Origin: Miltoncostaea sp963771025
GTDB taxonomy: Bacteria > Actinomycetota > Thermoleophilia > Miltoncostaeales > Miltoncostaeaceae
Assembly (NCBI GenBank): GCA_963771025.1
Contig: CAVYRL010000002.1
Coordinates: forward strand, 248,001-312,000
Length of the DNA stretch: 64,000 bases
Reading direction: 5' to 3'
In this document: positions 56,901 to 64,000 of the stretch, in pieces
Layout of the letters: every line of letters begins with the position of its first letter
How positions within the stretch are numbered: the stretch's first letter is position 1
The notes under the pieces: generated by a model
What the model saw: the letters and a program-made list of their open reading frames with translations, nothing else
Databases searched by the model: none
Told to the model about the DNA's origin: nothing
Position numbers and translations under genes: made by a program

Positions 56901-58376
56901 CTCCGCGAACGCGTCCGAGGGGTAGCGGCCGGCGAGCATGTCGAGCACCCCCTCGAGCTGCTCGCGCGAGAGCTCGGCGAAGGGGTACGCGCCCCGCACC
57001 AGTCGCTCCAGGTCGTCCACGGTCCAGGCGCCGTCCGAGCAGATGGCCACCAGCTGCTGCGCCAGCACGTCGAGCGGCAGCCGGGGGACGCGGGTCTCCT
57101 CGATCGCGCCGCGCTGCATCCGCTCCACCACGGCGGCGCATTCGAGCAGGTCGCCCCGGTACTTGGGGAAGATCCGCCCTCGGCTCGGCGCGCCGACCTG
57201 GTGGCCGGCACGGCCGATGCGCTGCATCCCCCGGGCCACGCTGCGCGGGCTCTCGACCTGGATCACCAGGTCCACCGCGCCCATGTCGATGCCGAGCTCG
57301 AGGCTGCTGGTGGCGACCAGGGCGGGGAGCCGGCCGGCCTTCAGCTCCTCCTCGATGATCGTGCGCTGCTCGCGCGCGAGGCTGCCGTGGTGGGCCCGCG
57401 CCACCTCCTCCTCGGCGAGCTCGTTGAGGCGCAGGGCGAGGCGTTCGGCCAGGCGGCGGTTGTTGACGAAGATCAGCGTCGAGCGGTGGGCGCGCACCAG
57501 CGCGAGCAGCTCCGGGTACACGGCCGGCCAGATGGAGCGCCGCCGGTTCTCGCCGCCCGCGACGTCGGAGAGCTCGTCGGTCGGCGCGCTCGCGTCTCCG
57601 CCGAGCTCGCGCATGTCGTCCACCGGCACGACGACCTCGATCTCCAGCCGCTTGGCCGAACCGGCATCGACCACCGTCACCGGCCGCGGCCGGCCCTCGC
57701 CGTCCTGTCCGCCCATGAACCGCGCGATCTCGGCCAGCGGGCGCTGGGTGGCCGACAGGCCGATGCGCTGGAGGCCGCCGCCGTCGTCCGCGACCACGCG
57801 CTCGAGCCGTTCCATGCTCAGCGCGAGGTGGGCGCCGCGCTTGGTGCCCGCCACGGCGTGGATCTCGTCGACGATCACCGACCGGATGCCCGCCAGCATC
57901 TCGGTGCCGCGGGAGGTGAGCAGCAGGTACAGGCTCTCCGGCGTCGTGATGAGGATGTCGGGAGGGGTGCGCAGCATCCGCTGACGCTCGCGCTGCGGCG
58001 TGTCACCGGTGCGCACGGCGACCGAGATCTCGGGGAGCTCGACGCCCTGCCTCGCGGCCACCGCCGCGATGCCCGCCAGGGGGCCGCGCAGGTTGCGCTC
58101 GACGTCGTAGTTCAGGGCCTTGAGGGGCGAGAGGTACAGCAGGCGGCCGGTCTCCCGCCCGGCCAGGCGGTCGGCCACCAGCGTGTTGATCGCCCACAGG
58201 AAGGCCGTGAGCGTCTTGCCCGAGCCGGTCGGCGCGAGGATCAGCGTGTTGTCGCCGGCCGCGATCGGAGGCCATCCACGCTCCTGGGCGGCGGTCGGCT
58301 CGGCGAACGCGCGCGCGAACCACTCGGCCACCAGCGGGTGGAACGGCGCCAGCGGCGGTGAGACGGCGACCCCCAT
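53913..58376 (-). CDS. Lhr-type large ATP-dependent helicase
   Basis: 1487 residues. Superfamily 2 helicase core: Walker A APTGSGKT about 57, DEIHAVAGTKRGAHL (DEVH-type box), LSATQRPLAEIARF, LIFVNNRRLAERLALRL, and IQVESPRSVARGMQRIGRAGHQ (motif VI), followed by the Lhr-specific winged-helix and beta-barrel modules to about residue 860 and the long Lhr C-terminal extension. Lhr proteins act in DNA repair; the full-size form is common in actinobacteria. The core and C-terminal tail show no break. TACCAT lies 6 bases before the ATG. Confidence 0.94.
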   Translation of the reverse strand: MGVAVSPPLAPFHPLVAEWFARAFAEPTAAQERGWPPIAAGDNTLILAPTGSGKTLTAFLWAINTLVADRLAGRETGRLLYLSPLKALNYDVERNLRGPLAGIAAVAARQGVELPEISVAVRTGDTPQRERQRMLRTPPDILITTPESLYLLLTSRGTEMLAGIRSVIVDEIHAVAGTKRGAHLALSMERLERVVADDGGGLQRIGLSATQRPLAEIARFMGGQDGEGRPRPVTVVDAGSAKRLEIEVVVPVDDMRELGGDASAPTDELSDVAGGENRRRSIWPAVYPELLALVRAHRSTLIFVNNRRLAERLALRLNELAEEEVARAHHGSLAREQRTIIEEELKAGRLPALVATSSLELGIDMGAVDLVIQVESPRSVARGMQRIGRAGHQVGAPSRGRIFPKYRGDLLECAAVVERMQRGAIEETRVPRLPLDVLAQQLVAICSDGAWTVDDLERLVRGAYPFAELSREQLEGVLDMLAGRYPSDAFAELRPRVVWDRTAGTVRGRDGSRALAVQNAGTIPDRGLFTVVLPDGARVGELDEEMVYEARSGQAFMLGASTWRIEEITRDRVVVTPAPGAPGALPFWKGEGIGRPYELGEGVGRLARELIAAGPREATRRLRAESAFDERAAGNLVAYLEDQAAATGTVPSDRAVVVERFRDEIGDWRLCVLTPFGARVHAPWALALGARIRAQTGQDAHTIWGDDGIAIHLPDADEAPGADVAMIGPDELEELVLGELGATALFGARFRENAARALLIPRRRPGRRTPLWQQRLKASSLLQVAREYGSFPVILETYRECLDDWFDLPSLRGVLGRIASRELAVVEVETATASPFAGALLFEYVASYMYDDDTPVAERRAQALSLNRDLLRELLGQEELRDLIDAEALATLEADLQGLSERARARGGDGLHDLLRRVGDLSFPEVGRRLREPASAPGLIEALVAERRACVVRVGGEERLIAAEDAGRYRDGLGVMPPAGLPDAFLEDVPGALRSLIARYARGRGPFHISEPAARYALEAGALEAPLAALESEGVLVRGELRPGGTGREWCDAEVVRRLRRASLAALRREIEPADPRALGRFLPDWQRVDRPGGARGADALREALGTLQGLALPAAQWEAEVFPRRVADYGPAWLDELAARGEIVWVGAGAGGVGGGRVAIYFREDAPLLGPPPADPAPEGEIAGRLRAALAGGASFWDDLLAAGEATREEVFTALWALVWAGEVTNDLWLPLRGPKRLPALTRPGSGAAGGRRLRSRRGRGAPSAVSGRWSLAARLFAGAPPADERRRALAELLVERHGVLTRSATLAEAVPGGYAAVYPALSEMETLGVCRRGYFVEGLGGAQFASPGAVERLRDLRDPPPDAPPHLAVLGAADPAQPYGAAVPWPRRDAARAPSRVYGATVVLVDGRPALYLERGGRGLLTFPSADDRTLAPALGALAAWILGDRRRRAAIERVDGAPVFGSPLEAPLATAGFRADLRAMVLRA

Positions 58377-58382
58377 CCGACG

Positions 58383-58388
58383 ATGGTA
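58383..58388 (-). promoter_or_regulatory. -10 box, leaderless lhr
   Basis: TACCAT, then 6 bases, then ATG at 58376. Confidence 0.55.
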
Positions 58389-58410
58389 GCCGCGCGCCCG
58401 GCACGCATGG

Positions 58411-58437
58411 CTCAAGGGCGCCCCCGGCGCGGTCGAT
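58411..58437 (+). promoter_or_regulatory. FliA-like promoter candidate for the CHAP gene
   Basis: CTCA (58411-58414), 17 bases, GTCGAT (58432-58437), resembling FliA-family actinobacterial promoters of the CTCA-N15-17-GCCGAA kind with two mismatches. Weak on its own. Confidence 0.25.
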
Positions 58438-58470
58438 GTCGCCGGGAGACCTCCATCTCGGGACTCCATC

Positions 58471-59190
58471 CTGCCGATCGACACCCAGAGCACCGGATTC
58501 ACCCAGGCCATCGCCCGGGTGCGCGAGATCACCACCTCGCTCAACCCGCCGTCCGCCGCGGCGACGACCGCCGTCGCCGCGGGCGCCGGCACCTTCGGCG
58601 ACCGGCTTTCCTCGGCGATGGGCGGAACGAGTGGCGGGCAGTCGGCGTCGTCCTACGTTCCGTCCGCCATGGGGGGCACCCTGCCGATCGGCGTCGGAGC
58701 CGTGGCGCCGATCACATCCGGCGGACGTGGCCAGCAGATCGCGGCCATCGCGACGGCGGAGCTCGGGGTGGCCGAGCAGCCGCCCGGGTCGAACGACGCG
58801 CCCCGCATCGCCCAGTACCGCACGGCGACCGCCGGCGCGGCCGCCGGGCAGCCCTGGTGCGCGTACTTCACCTCGTGGGTGGCCGCCCAGGCTGGGGTGC
58901 CGGTCGGCGCCGACGGCCTGGGGATCGGGTATGTGCCGACGGTCAAGCAGTGGGCCGAGCAGACCGGCCGCTACATCCCGGCCGGCACCGGATCGCCGCA
59001 GGTGGGCGACCTGGTGGTCTTCGACCGCGGGGGCGACGGCGTGCTCGACCACATCGGCGTCGTCACCGGCGCGTCACCCGACGGAAGCATCCAGACCGTC
59101 GAGGGCAACTCCAGCGACGCCGTGTCGGCGCGCAGCTACGGGCCGGGCGGATACGCCGGTCTCGTGCGCCTGGTGGCCCCGGGAACGTGA
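58471..59190 (+). CDS. CHAP-domain peptidoglycan hydrolase, possible CTG start
   Basis: 239 residues from CTG 58471, or 223 from GTG 58519. Residues 90-239 are a CHAP/NlpC-like amidase domain: GQQIAAIATAELGVAEQP, catalytic Cys in GQPWCAYFTSW, GDLVVFDRGGDGVLDHIGVV with the catalytic His, and TVEGNSSD. The N-terminal segment reads TQSTGFTQAIARVREITTSL, like the start of muramidase-type proteins of flagellar rods; it lies before the GTG, with G/C third positions, so translation probably starts upstream. No signal peptide. No flagellar genes nearby. Confidence 0.8.
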   Translation: MPIDTQSTGFTQAIARVREITTSLNPPSAAATTAVAAGAGTFGDRLSSAMGGTSGGQSASSYVPSAMGGTLPIGVGAVAPITSGGRGQQIAAIATAELGVAEQPPGSNDAPRIAQYRTATAGAAAGQPWCAYFTSWVAAQAGVPVGADGLGIGYVPTVKQWAEQTGRYIPAGTGSPQVGDLVVFDRGGDGVLDHIGVVTGASPDGSIQTVEGNSSDAVSARSYGPGGYAGLVRLVAPGT

Positions 59191-59210
59191 GCTGGTCCCG
59201 CGGCTGCCGG

Positions 59211-59216
59211 TAGGCT
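59211..59216 (+). promoter_or_regulatory. -10 box, leaderless clpS
   Basis: TAGGCT, then 6 bases, then GTG at 59223. Confidence 0.55.
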
Positions 59217-59222
59217 GTCGCC

Positions 59223-59513
59223 GTGGGAACCGAGACGCCCCTCAAGCCCCGTCCGAGCCTCCCCGGCTCCGGGAGCGGCTCGGATCAGCCGTGCCACGTG
59301 ATCGTGCTCAACGACGACCACAACACCTTCGAGCACGTGGCGCAGACGCTGTCCCGGTACCTTCCCGGCGTCGACTACGAACGCGGGATGGCGCTCGCGG
59401 CCGCCATCCACAACTCCGGTCGCGCCCGCGTGTGGAGCGGATCGTGTGAGCAGGCCGAGCTGTACTGGGAGCAGCTCAAGGCCGCCGGCCTGACCATGGC
59501 GCCGCTGGGATGA
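59223..59513 (+). CDS. clpS: ClpS adaptor for the Clp protease
   Basis: 96 residues. Binds N-degron substrates and delivers them to ClpAP/ClpCP. The key loop CHVIVLNDDHNTFEHVAQTL (Asn-Asp-Asp and Thr) and the later AAIHNSGRARVWSGSCEQAELY helices are conserved. The first ~25 residues are a flexible Pro/Gly/Ser extension that inhibits or guides ClpC. The end overlaps the ThDP enzyme start by ATGA. ClpC/ClpA genes are not in the window. Confidence 0.95.
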   Translation: MGTETPLKPRPSLPGSGSGSDQPCHVIVLNDDHNTFEHVAQTLSRYLPGVDYERGMALAAAIHNSGRARVWSGSCEQAELYWEQLKAAGLTMAPLG

Positions 59514-61192
59514 ACGGGGCCGACTGGCTCCTCTCCGCGCTGGCCGCGGAGGGCATGCCGGTCCTCTTCGGAAACCCGGGCTCCACCGAGCTGCCGATCA
59601 CGGACGCCCTCGGGCGTCAGGGCGACGTCGCCTACGTGCTGGCGCTCCACGAGTCGGTGGCGATGGGGATGGCCGACGGCTACGCGCAGGTCACCGGCGG
59701 CCCGGCGGCCGTCAACGTGCACGTCCAGCCGGGGCTCGCCAACGCGATGTCCGGCATCCTCAACGCGGCTCGCTGCCGCCTTCCCCTGATCGTGACGGTG
59801 GGACAGCAGGTGCAGAGCCTCCTGCCCGAGGAGCCGTTCCTCGGGGGCGAGCTCGTCGCGTTGGCGGCGCCGTTGGCGAAGGGCGCGTGGGAGGTCCCCG
59901 ACCCCTCAGCCCTGCCGGCCGCCTTCGCCCACGCGGTTCGCCTGGCGTGCACCCCGCCGCGCGGGCCGGTGGTGCTCTCGCTCCCTCTGGACGTGCAGGT
60001 GGCGGGCGCGCCGCCGCCCCACGTCCCGGTCTCGTCACCGCCGCCGGCCGCGCCTCATGGCGACGCGTTGGACCGCGCCGCCGCCGTGCTGCGCGGCGCC
60101 CGCGCACCGGTGATCCTGGCCGGCGACGAGGTCCGCGGTGCGCCGGCGGCGCAGGCACTCGCGGCGCTCGGCGTCCGGCTCGGGGCGCCGGTCTTCGGGG
60201 AGCCGATGGCCGCCTCGGTTCCCCTGGCCACCGATCATCCGCTGTGGCGCGGCCCCCTGCCGGCGTTCGCCGCGCAGATCCGGCCGGTCCTCGAGGGCCA
60301 CGACGTGGTGCTGGCCGTCGGGATGCCGGTGTTCCGCCTCTTCGGCACGAGCCCGGGCCCGGCCCTGCCGGACGGCGTCTCCCTGATCCACCTGGACGTG
60401 GACGCCCACGAGGTCGGGAAGAACCTGCCGACGCGGGTCGGCCTGGTCGGAGACATCGCCGCGGGTCTCCGCGGCCTCGGCGCGCGATTGGGCCCGCCGC
60501 CGCCCGAGATCGCGGCCCGGCGGGCCTCCGTCGTGGCCGAGGGCGCCGAACGGCGGCGCGCCGCGCGCGACCGGCTTGCGCGCGCGGCCGGCTGCCCGGG
60601 GGTCACCGCGGCAGGGTTCGTCCGCGCGGTCGCCGGGGCCCTCGGGCCGCGCGACCTGGTCGTCGACGAGTCGCTGACCGCCGGTCGCGGCCTGCGCGCC
60701 GTGGTCTCGCGACGCACGCCGGCGACCTGGCTCGCGCATCGCGGCAGCGCCCTGGGCTGGGGGCTTCCGGCCGCGGTGGGCGCGAAGCTGGCCGAGCCGC
60801 GTCGCCGCGTGATGGCCCTGCAGGGCGACGGCAGCCTGCTGTTCGGCGTGTCGGCGCTCTGGACCGCGGCCCGCGAGGGGCTCGGCCTGGCCCTGGTGGT
60901 CGCCGACAACGGCGGCTACGAGATCCTGCGCGCCGGTCTCGAGGGGCTCACCGGACGGCCCGAGGGCGCCTGGCCCGGGATCGGGCTCGACGCGCCGCGC
61001 ATCGGCCTGGAGGCCATCTGCAGGGGGTTCGGGGCCTCCGCGGAGCGGGCCGGCCGCCCCGGCGATCTGCGCGAGGCCCTGGCCGATCTCTGGCGCCGCG
61101 CCGAGGGCGGGCCTGCCGTGCTGGTGGTCAACGTCGAGGGCCACGCGGCCCCCGTCGGCTATCCGGTCAGCTCGCCGCCGGAGGGCGGATGA
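59510..61192 (+). CDS. Thiamine-diphosphate-dependent enzyme, benzoylformate decarboxylase-like
   Basis: 560 residues. N-terminal LLSALAAEGMPVLFGNPGSTE and ALHESVAMGMADGYAQV with the catalytic Glu activating ThDP, a nucleotide-like central domain, and C-terminal GDGSLLFGVSALWTAARE plus NGGYEILRAGLEGL (the ThDP/Mg GDG-N motif). Sequence style matches benzoylformate/2-oxoacid decarboxylases (mdlC), but substrate specificity cannot be read from sequence. ATG overlaps the clpS stop (ATGA), though the roles seem unrelated. 26-base tail overlap with the CapA-like gene. Confidence 0.88.
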   Translation: MNGADWLLSALAAEGMPVLFGNPGSTELPITDALGRQGDVAYVLALHESVAMGMADGYAQVTGGPAAVNVHVQPGLANAMSGILNAARCRLPLIVTVGQQVQSLLPEEPFLGGELVALAAPLAKGAWEVPDPSALPAAFAHAVRLACTPPRGPVVLSLPLDVQVAGAPPPHVPVSSPPPAAPHGDALDRAAAVLRGARAPVILAGDEVRGAPAAQALAALGVRLGAPVFGEPMAASVPLATDHPLWRGPLPAFAAQIRPVLEGHDVVLAVGMPVFRLFGTSPGPALPDGVSLIHLDVDAHEVGKNLPTRVGLVGDIAAGLRGLGARLGPPPPEIAARRASVVAEGAERRRAARDRLARAAGCPGVTAAGFVRAVAGALGPRDLVVDESLTAGRGLRAVVSRRTPATWLAHRGSALGWGLPAAVGAKLAEPRRRVMALQGDGSLLFGVSALWTAAREGLGLALVVADNGGYEILRAGLEGLTGRPEGAWPGIGLDAPRIGLEAICRGFGASAERAGRPGDLREALADLWRRAEGGPAVLVVNVEGHAAPVGYPVSSPPEGG

Positions 61193-62345
61193 CCCCGTTC
61201 GCGCCGATGCGCGCCGCGCGCGCCCCGAAGTCGTCGCGCGAGAGCCGGCGCACCACGTCGATCGCGCCCCCGCCGGGAGCGGGGGTGCCCGATCCGATCA
61301 GCTCGGTCGGCCGGATGCGTCCTGTGGCGAAGGTGCCGTCGGGCTTGATCGTCGTCTGCAGCACCATGCTGGTCAACAGCGGCCCGCCGAGCGCGAACAC
61401 CTTGTAGCCCATGAAATTGCCGACGCTGTAGGCGATCAGGTGCCCCTTGTAGAACTCCATGCCGCGCACCACGTGGGGGCCGTGGCCGATCACCACGTCG
61501 GCGCCGGCGTCCACCACGGCGTGGGTGAAGGCCCGGAGATTGCCGCGGTTCTCGCCGAAGGCGCTCTCGGAGCCGCGCGGCACATGCGTCTTGTCGCTGC
61601 CCTCGGCGCCGCCGTGGAAGGTCACGATCACGATCTGGGCCTTCGCGGCCGCCGCCTGGACGCGCTTCTTCGCGGCCGGGATGTCGAGCAGGGGATCGGC
61701 CCAGGAGTAGGGCGCGAACCCGAGGATGGCGACGGTCTGCCCGTTGACCTTCTGGGTGGCCATGGTCCGCGGCCGGCCCGTGTTCCTGATCCCGACGCGG
61801 GTCAGCGCGGCGACGGTCTCGGTCTGGGCCGAGGGGCCGTAGTCGAGAGCGTGGTTGTTGGCCAGGTTCATCACGGTGAACCCGGCGCCCTTCAGCCAGC
61901 GCGCGTAGGAGGGCGGGGTGTGGAACGCGTAGCAGGCCGTGCTGTTGGACCCGCATTTCGAGCCGCCCCCGCTCGAGAGCGTCCCCTCAAGGTTGCCCAT
62001 CACGATGTTGCCGGTCAGGAGGGGTTTGACCCGCGAGAAGAGGGAGGCCCCTCCGTCTGACGGGAGGCCGTACGGGAGGCTGCCCATGTTGGTGTCGCCC
62101 ACGGCCGCCACCTTCACCGGACCGGCGCCCGCGATCGGCTGGGCGGGTCGCGAGACGCCCGCCGCCCGCGAGCCGGACGACTTCGCGGCGGTCGCGGTGG
62201 CCGTGTCGGAGGAGCCTCCGCCGCGCAGCGCGATGGCGGCGACCAGGGCAACGAGGATCACGCCGGCCACCGCGGCGGTCAGGCGGCGCTGACGGTGGAC
62301 GCGACGCTGTTGCTCGCGCCGGCGGTTGCGTCGTGGATCGTCCAT
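61167..62345 (-). CDS. CapA-family metallophosphatase-like membrane protein (poly-gamma-glutamate synthesis type)
   Basis: 392 residues. Basic N-terminus, membrane anchor LTAAVAGVILVALVAAIAL (about 23-41), Ser/Ala linker, then the CapA metallo-phosphoesterase domain: VAAVGDTNMGSLPYG, MGNLEGTLSSG, MNLANNHALDYG, VIVTFHGGAEG and GHGPHVVRGMEFYKGHLIAYS. The metal ligands of the family (D, N, H, H, GH) are present. Exported envelope enzyme of unknown polymer specificity. ATG at 62345 follows lplA-like gene by 10 bases; TAGGAT overlaps that gene's stop. Confidence 0.9.
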   Translation of the reverse strand: MDDPRRNRRREQQRRVHRQRRLTAAVAGVILVALVAAIALRGGGSSDTATATAAKSSGSRAAGVSRPAQPIAGAGPVKVAAVGDTNMGSLPYGLPSDGGASLFSRVKPLLTGNIVMGNLEGTLSSGGGSKCGSNSTACYAFHTPPSYARWLKGAGFTVMNLANNHALDYGPSAQTETVAALTRVGIRNTGRPRTMATQKVNGQTVAILGFAPYSWADPLLDIPAAKKRVQAAAAKAQIVIVTFHGGAEGSDKTHVPRGSESAFGENRGNLRAFTHAVVDAGADVVIGHGPHVVRGMEFYKGHLIAYSVGNFMGYKVFALGGPLLTSMVLQTTIKPDGTFATGRIRPTELIGSGTPAPGGGAIDVVRRLSRDDFGARAARIGANGVIRPPAAS

Positions 62346-62352
62346 CCTCGGG

Positions 62353-62358
62353 ATCCTA
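62353..62358 (-). promoter_or_regulatory. -10 box candidate, CapA-like gene
   Basis: TAGGAT, then 7 bases, then ATG at 62345. It overlaps the stop of the upstream gene, so read-through transcription is equally possible. Confidence 0.35.
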
Positions 62359-63090
62359 GTCCGGCAGATCTCCGGCGTCCGCCTCGGCGCGGTCCACCGC
62401 GGTGCGCTCGGCGTCGGTGAGGTCGTCGTCGGCCAGGCGCACGCCGAGCCGATCGGCCACGGCGGCGTCAACGGCGGCGACCAGGTCGGCGGGCCCGAGG
62501 TCGGGGACGAACTCCCTCACGCCCGCCGCCGTCGCGGCGAGGTCCCGCGCGAAACCATCGTCGCGGGCCATCAGCCGCGCGAGCCGCGCGCTGTCGAGGA
62601 CCAGGGGGATCCCGGCCTGCAACAGGGTTCCGGGCCGCCGGCGCGCCTGGGAGAGGCCCACCACCTTGCGGCCCCCGGCCAGCACCTCGAAAGGGGAGAG
62701 GCCGCCGAAGCAGGCGTCGGCGGCCGCCCCGGGCGCGCGCGCGGCCGCCCGCGCCCGGGGCACGTCGATCACCTCGAGGTCCGCGACGCCGACCGCCCGC
62801 AGAGCGTCGGCGATCGCCTCACCCAGCCAGCGGTACGCGGCGACCACGTCGTCGATCGCCAGCGGGTGCCCGCGCGGCAGGGCGACGTCCAGCGCGAGCA
62901 GGTCGCGGTCCCACAGCACGGGGCCTCCCCCGGACGACCGGCGCACGATCGCGACGCCCTCGTCGCGCGCGGCATGGCGGTCGAGGACGGGATCGCGGGC
63001 CAAACGGCCCAGCACGAGCGCGGGCGAGGCCACGGTCGACCACGAGTGGACCGGGGCCGCACCCGCCGGCATCGCCCCGAGGATCCCCAT
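62356..63090 (-). CDS. Biotin/lipoate A/B protein ligase-family protein
   Basis: 244 residues from ATG 63090. Conserved blocks of the LplA/LipB/BPL fold: SWSTVASPALVLGRLARD, IVRRSSGGGPVLWDRDLLALDV, ACFGGLSPFEV and GGRKVVGLSQARRRPGTLLQAG (the catalytic Lys block). Adjacent lpd, whose complexes need lipoate, supports a lipoylation role. The frame remains open upstream and encodes plausible N-terminal residues (WRRLGPAEL) with no ATG/GTG/TTG; a CTG at 63120 is possible. Start therefore uncertain. Confidence 0.82.
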   Translation of the reverse strand: MGILGAMPAGAAPVHSWSTVASPALVLGRLARDPVLDRHAARDEGVAIVRRSSGGGPVLWDRDLLALDVALPRGHPLAIDDVVAAYRWLGEAIADALRAVGVADLEVIDVPRARAAARAPGAAADACFGGLSPFEVLAGGRKVVGLSQARRRPGTLLQAGIPLVLDSARLARLMARDDGFARDLAATAAGVREFVPDLGPADLVAAVDAAVADRLGVRLADDDLTDAERTAVDRAEADAGDLPD

Positions 63091-63163
63091 GGGGCGGGCG
63101 ACCGCCGCGCGCGGTGTCAGCTCGGCGGGGCCGAGGCGCCGCCAGGTCTGCCCGGGCGCCCCG

Positions 63164-64000
63164 CTAGGAGAGGTAGGGGGCGACGCCGACCGCCTGCTGG
63201 GCGGCGTCCATCACCAACTCGCTGACCGTCGGGTGCGCGTGGATGATCTCGCCCAGCTCCGTGACCGTGAGCCCGTCCGAGATGGCGACGCCGATCTCGT
63301 GAATCATCTCCACGGCGTGGACGCCCATGATGGTCGCGCCGAGCAGGAGCCCCGTCGTCGCGTCCATCACCACCTGGGCGTAGCCGTCGGGCTCGCCCTC
63401 TCCGAGCGCCTTGCCCGAGCCGAGGAACCGCGCCTGACCGAGCTTGACCTCATGGCCCGCCTCCTTGGCCGCGTCGGCGTTGAGGCCGACCGTCGCGATC
63501 TCGGGGTGGGTGTAGATGCAGCTCGGGACGACCGTGCGATCCATCGGCAGCAGGTGCCCGGTGAGCGCGTTCTCCACCGCGCGGCCTCCCTCGGCCGAAG
63601 CGAGGTGCGCCAGCTGGAGACCGCCGATGCAGTCGCCGACCGCCCAGATCTTGGGGTTGGCGGTGCGCAGGTAGTCGTCGACCACCACGATGCCGCGGTC
63701 GGTGATCTCGACGCCCAGCTCCTCCAGGCCGATGCCGGCCGCCTGCGACTTGCGCCCGACCGACACGAGCAGCTTCTCGGCCGAGACGACGGTGCCGTCG
63801 TCGAGGGTCACGGTGACCCCGTCCTTGCGGTACTCGCTCACCTCGGCCTGACGGCCGAGGGACACGGCGACGCCGTCCTTCTCGAGCAGCTTCTGGAACT
63901 GGGTCGCGGTGCGGTTGTCGATGCCGGCCAACAGGCGCGGCAGGATCTCGATGATCGTGATCTTCGTCCCGAGCGCGGCGAAGAGGCTCGCGAACTCGCA
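63164..64000 (-). CDS. lpd: Dihydrolipoyl dehydrogenase (E3), N-terminal part outside window
   Basis: About 278 visible residues, the C-terminal part. NAD-binding and interface domains: ITIIEILPRLLAG, LLVSVGRKSQAAGI, IWAVGDCIGGLQLAH (FAD-binding GD), CIYTHPEIATVGLN, and interface EIIHAHPTVSELVMDA with the His-Glu proton relay. The redox Cys pair lies beyond base 64000. It reoxidises lipoate in 2-oxoacid dehydrogenase or glycine cleavage complexes. The stop is followed by 73 bases before the lipoate-ligase-like start. Confidence 0.95.
   Translation of the reverse strand, partial: CEFASLFAALGTKITIIEILPRLLAGIDNRTATQFQKLLEKDGVAVSLGRQAEVSEYRKDGVTVTLDDGTVVSAEKLLVSVGRKSQAAGIGLEELGVEITDRGIVVVDDYLRTANPKIWAVGDCIGGLQLAHLASAEGGRAVENALTGHLLPMDRTVVPSCIYTHPEIATVGLNADAAKEAGHEVKLGQARFLGSGKALGEGEPDGYAQVVMDATTGLLLGATIMGVHAVEMIHEIGVAISDGLTVTELGEIIHAHPTVSELVMDAAQQAVGVAPYLS

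Noticed and set aside
52443..58361. 1972-codon plus-strand reading frame opposite the MFS and Lhr genes
   Set aside because: Long antisense frames without stops are expected at this GC content. The minus-strand genes have clear helicase and transporter motifs; the antisense product is Arg/Gln/His-rich low complexity with no recognisable domain.
1..64000. CRISPR arrays, transposons, integrases, rRNA
   Set aside because: No regularly spaced repeats, transposase motifs, terminal inverted repeats or rRNA sequence were seen on either strand.

Overview
This is a chromosomal window from a very GC-rich bacterium: codon third positions are almost all G or C, and GTG starts are common. It is most likely an actinobacterium of the Thermoleophilia type. 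The reasons are an actinobacterial acyl-CoA carboxylase epsilon subunit, an LCP cell-wall ligase, propionyl-CoA to methylmalonyl-CoA enzymes, many exported proteins with basic beta-rich C-terminal tails, and apparent leaderless transcripts (TANNNT box 6-9 bases before the start codon). I see no tRNA or rRNA gene, CRISPR array, insertion sequence or prophage.

Layout. 1-706: sucC (partial). 874-9580: envelope/exopolysaccharide locus. Two paralogous secreted proteins flank a minus-strand operon (degenerate GGDEF-like protein, epimerase, sugar-phosphate transferase, polysaccharide deacetylase, Ala/Pro-rich membrane protein), and a CelD-like acyltransferase follows. 9570-14741: four-gene operon for propionyl-CoA carboxylation and methylmalonyl-CoA mutase. 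14834-16498: lysyl-oxidase-like secreted protein. 16709-19109: moaD, moaE and unknown genes. 19120-22470: peptide deformylase, ACT-repeat regulator, a frameshifted ATP-grasp gene and folE2. 22669-24506: primary sigma factor and a PhoB-like regulator. 24754-28666: pstS, a fused pstC-pstA gene and pstB behind Pho-box-like repeats. 28670-31192: MarR-controlled quinone-detoxification-like operon. 31375-33278: LPG-synthase-like membrane protein and a second deacetylase. 33451-35799: FmdB and a Ktr/Trk potassium system. 35803-42329: LCP protein and a housekeeping run (rsmI, metG, tatD, ksgA, ispE). 42451-47463: HD-GYP protein, membrane protein with subtilase, ppk. 47464-52362: dehydrogenase, YihY-type protein, Nei glycosylase, and a phosphatase/fructosamine-kinase pair. 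52353-58376: MFS pump and giant Lhr helicase. 58471-64000: CHAP hydrolase, clpS, ThDP enzyme, CapA-like protein, lipoate-ligase-like protein and lpd (partial).

Gene packing is extreme. Operon neighbours usually overlap by ATGA, GTGA or TGATG, and most convergent pairs overlap tail to tail by 10-49 bases. Several genes (def, pstCA, the LMW phosphatase, tatD, the CHAP hydrolase) have no ATG, GTG or TTG where their conserved N-termini demand one, but have CTG (or GTA in tatD), often overlapping the upstream stop as CTGA. Ordinary gene callers would miss or truncate these starts.

The observations I would follow first are: a 61-base imperfect hairpin in the leader of the exopolysaccharide operon, the near-cognate start codons, the fused pstC-pstA gene with its overlapping mini-ORF, the two clusters of direct repeats between the PhoB-like regulator and pstS, and two clear palindromic operators at 30677-30712 and 53868-53884.
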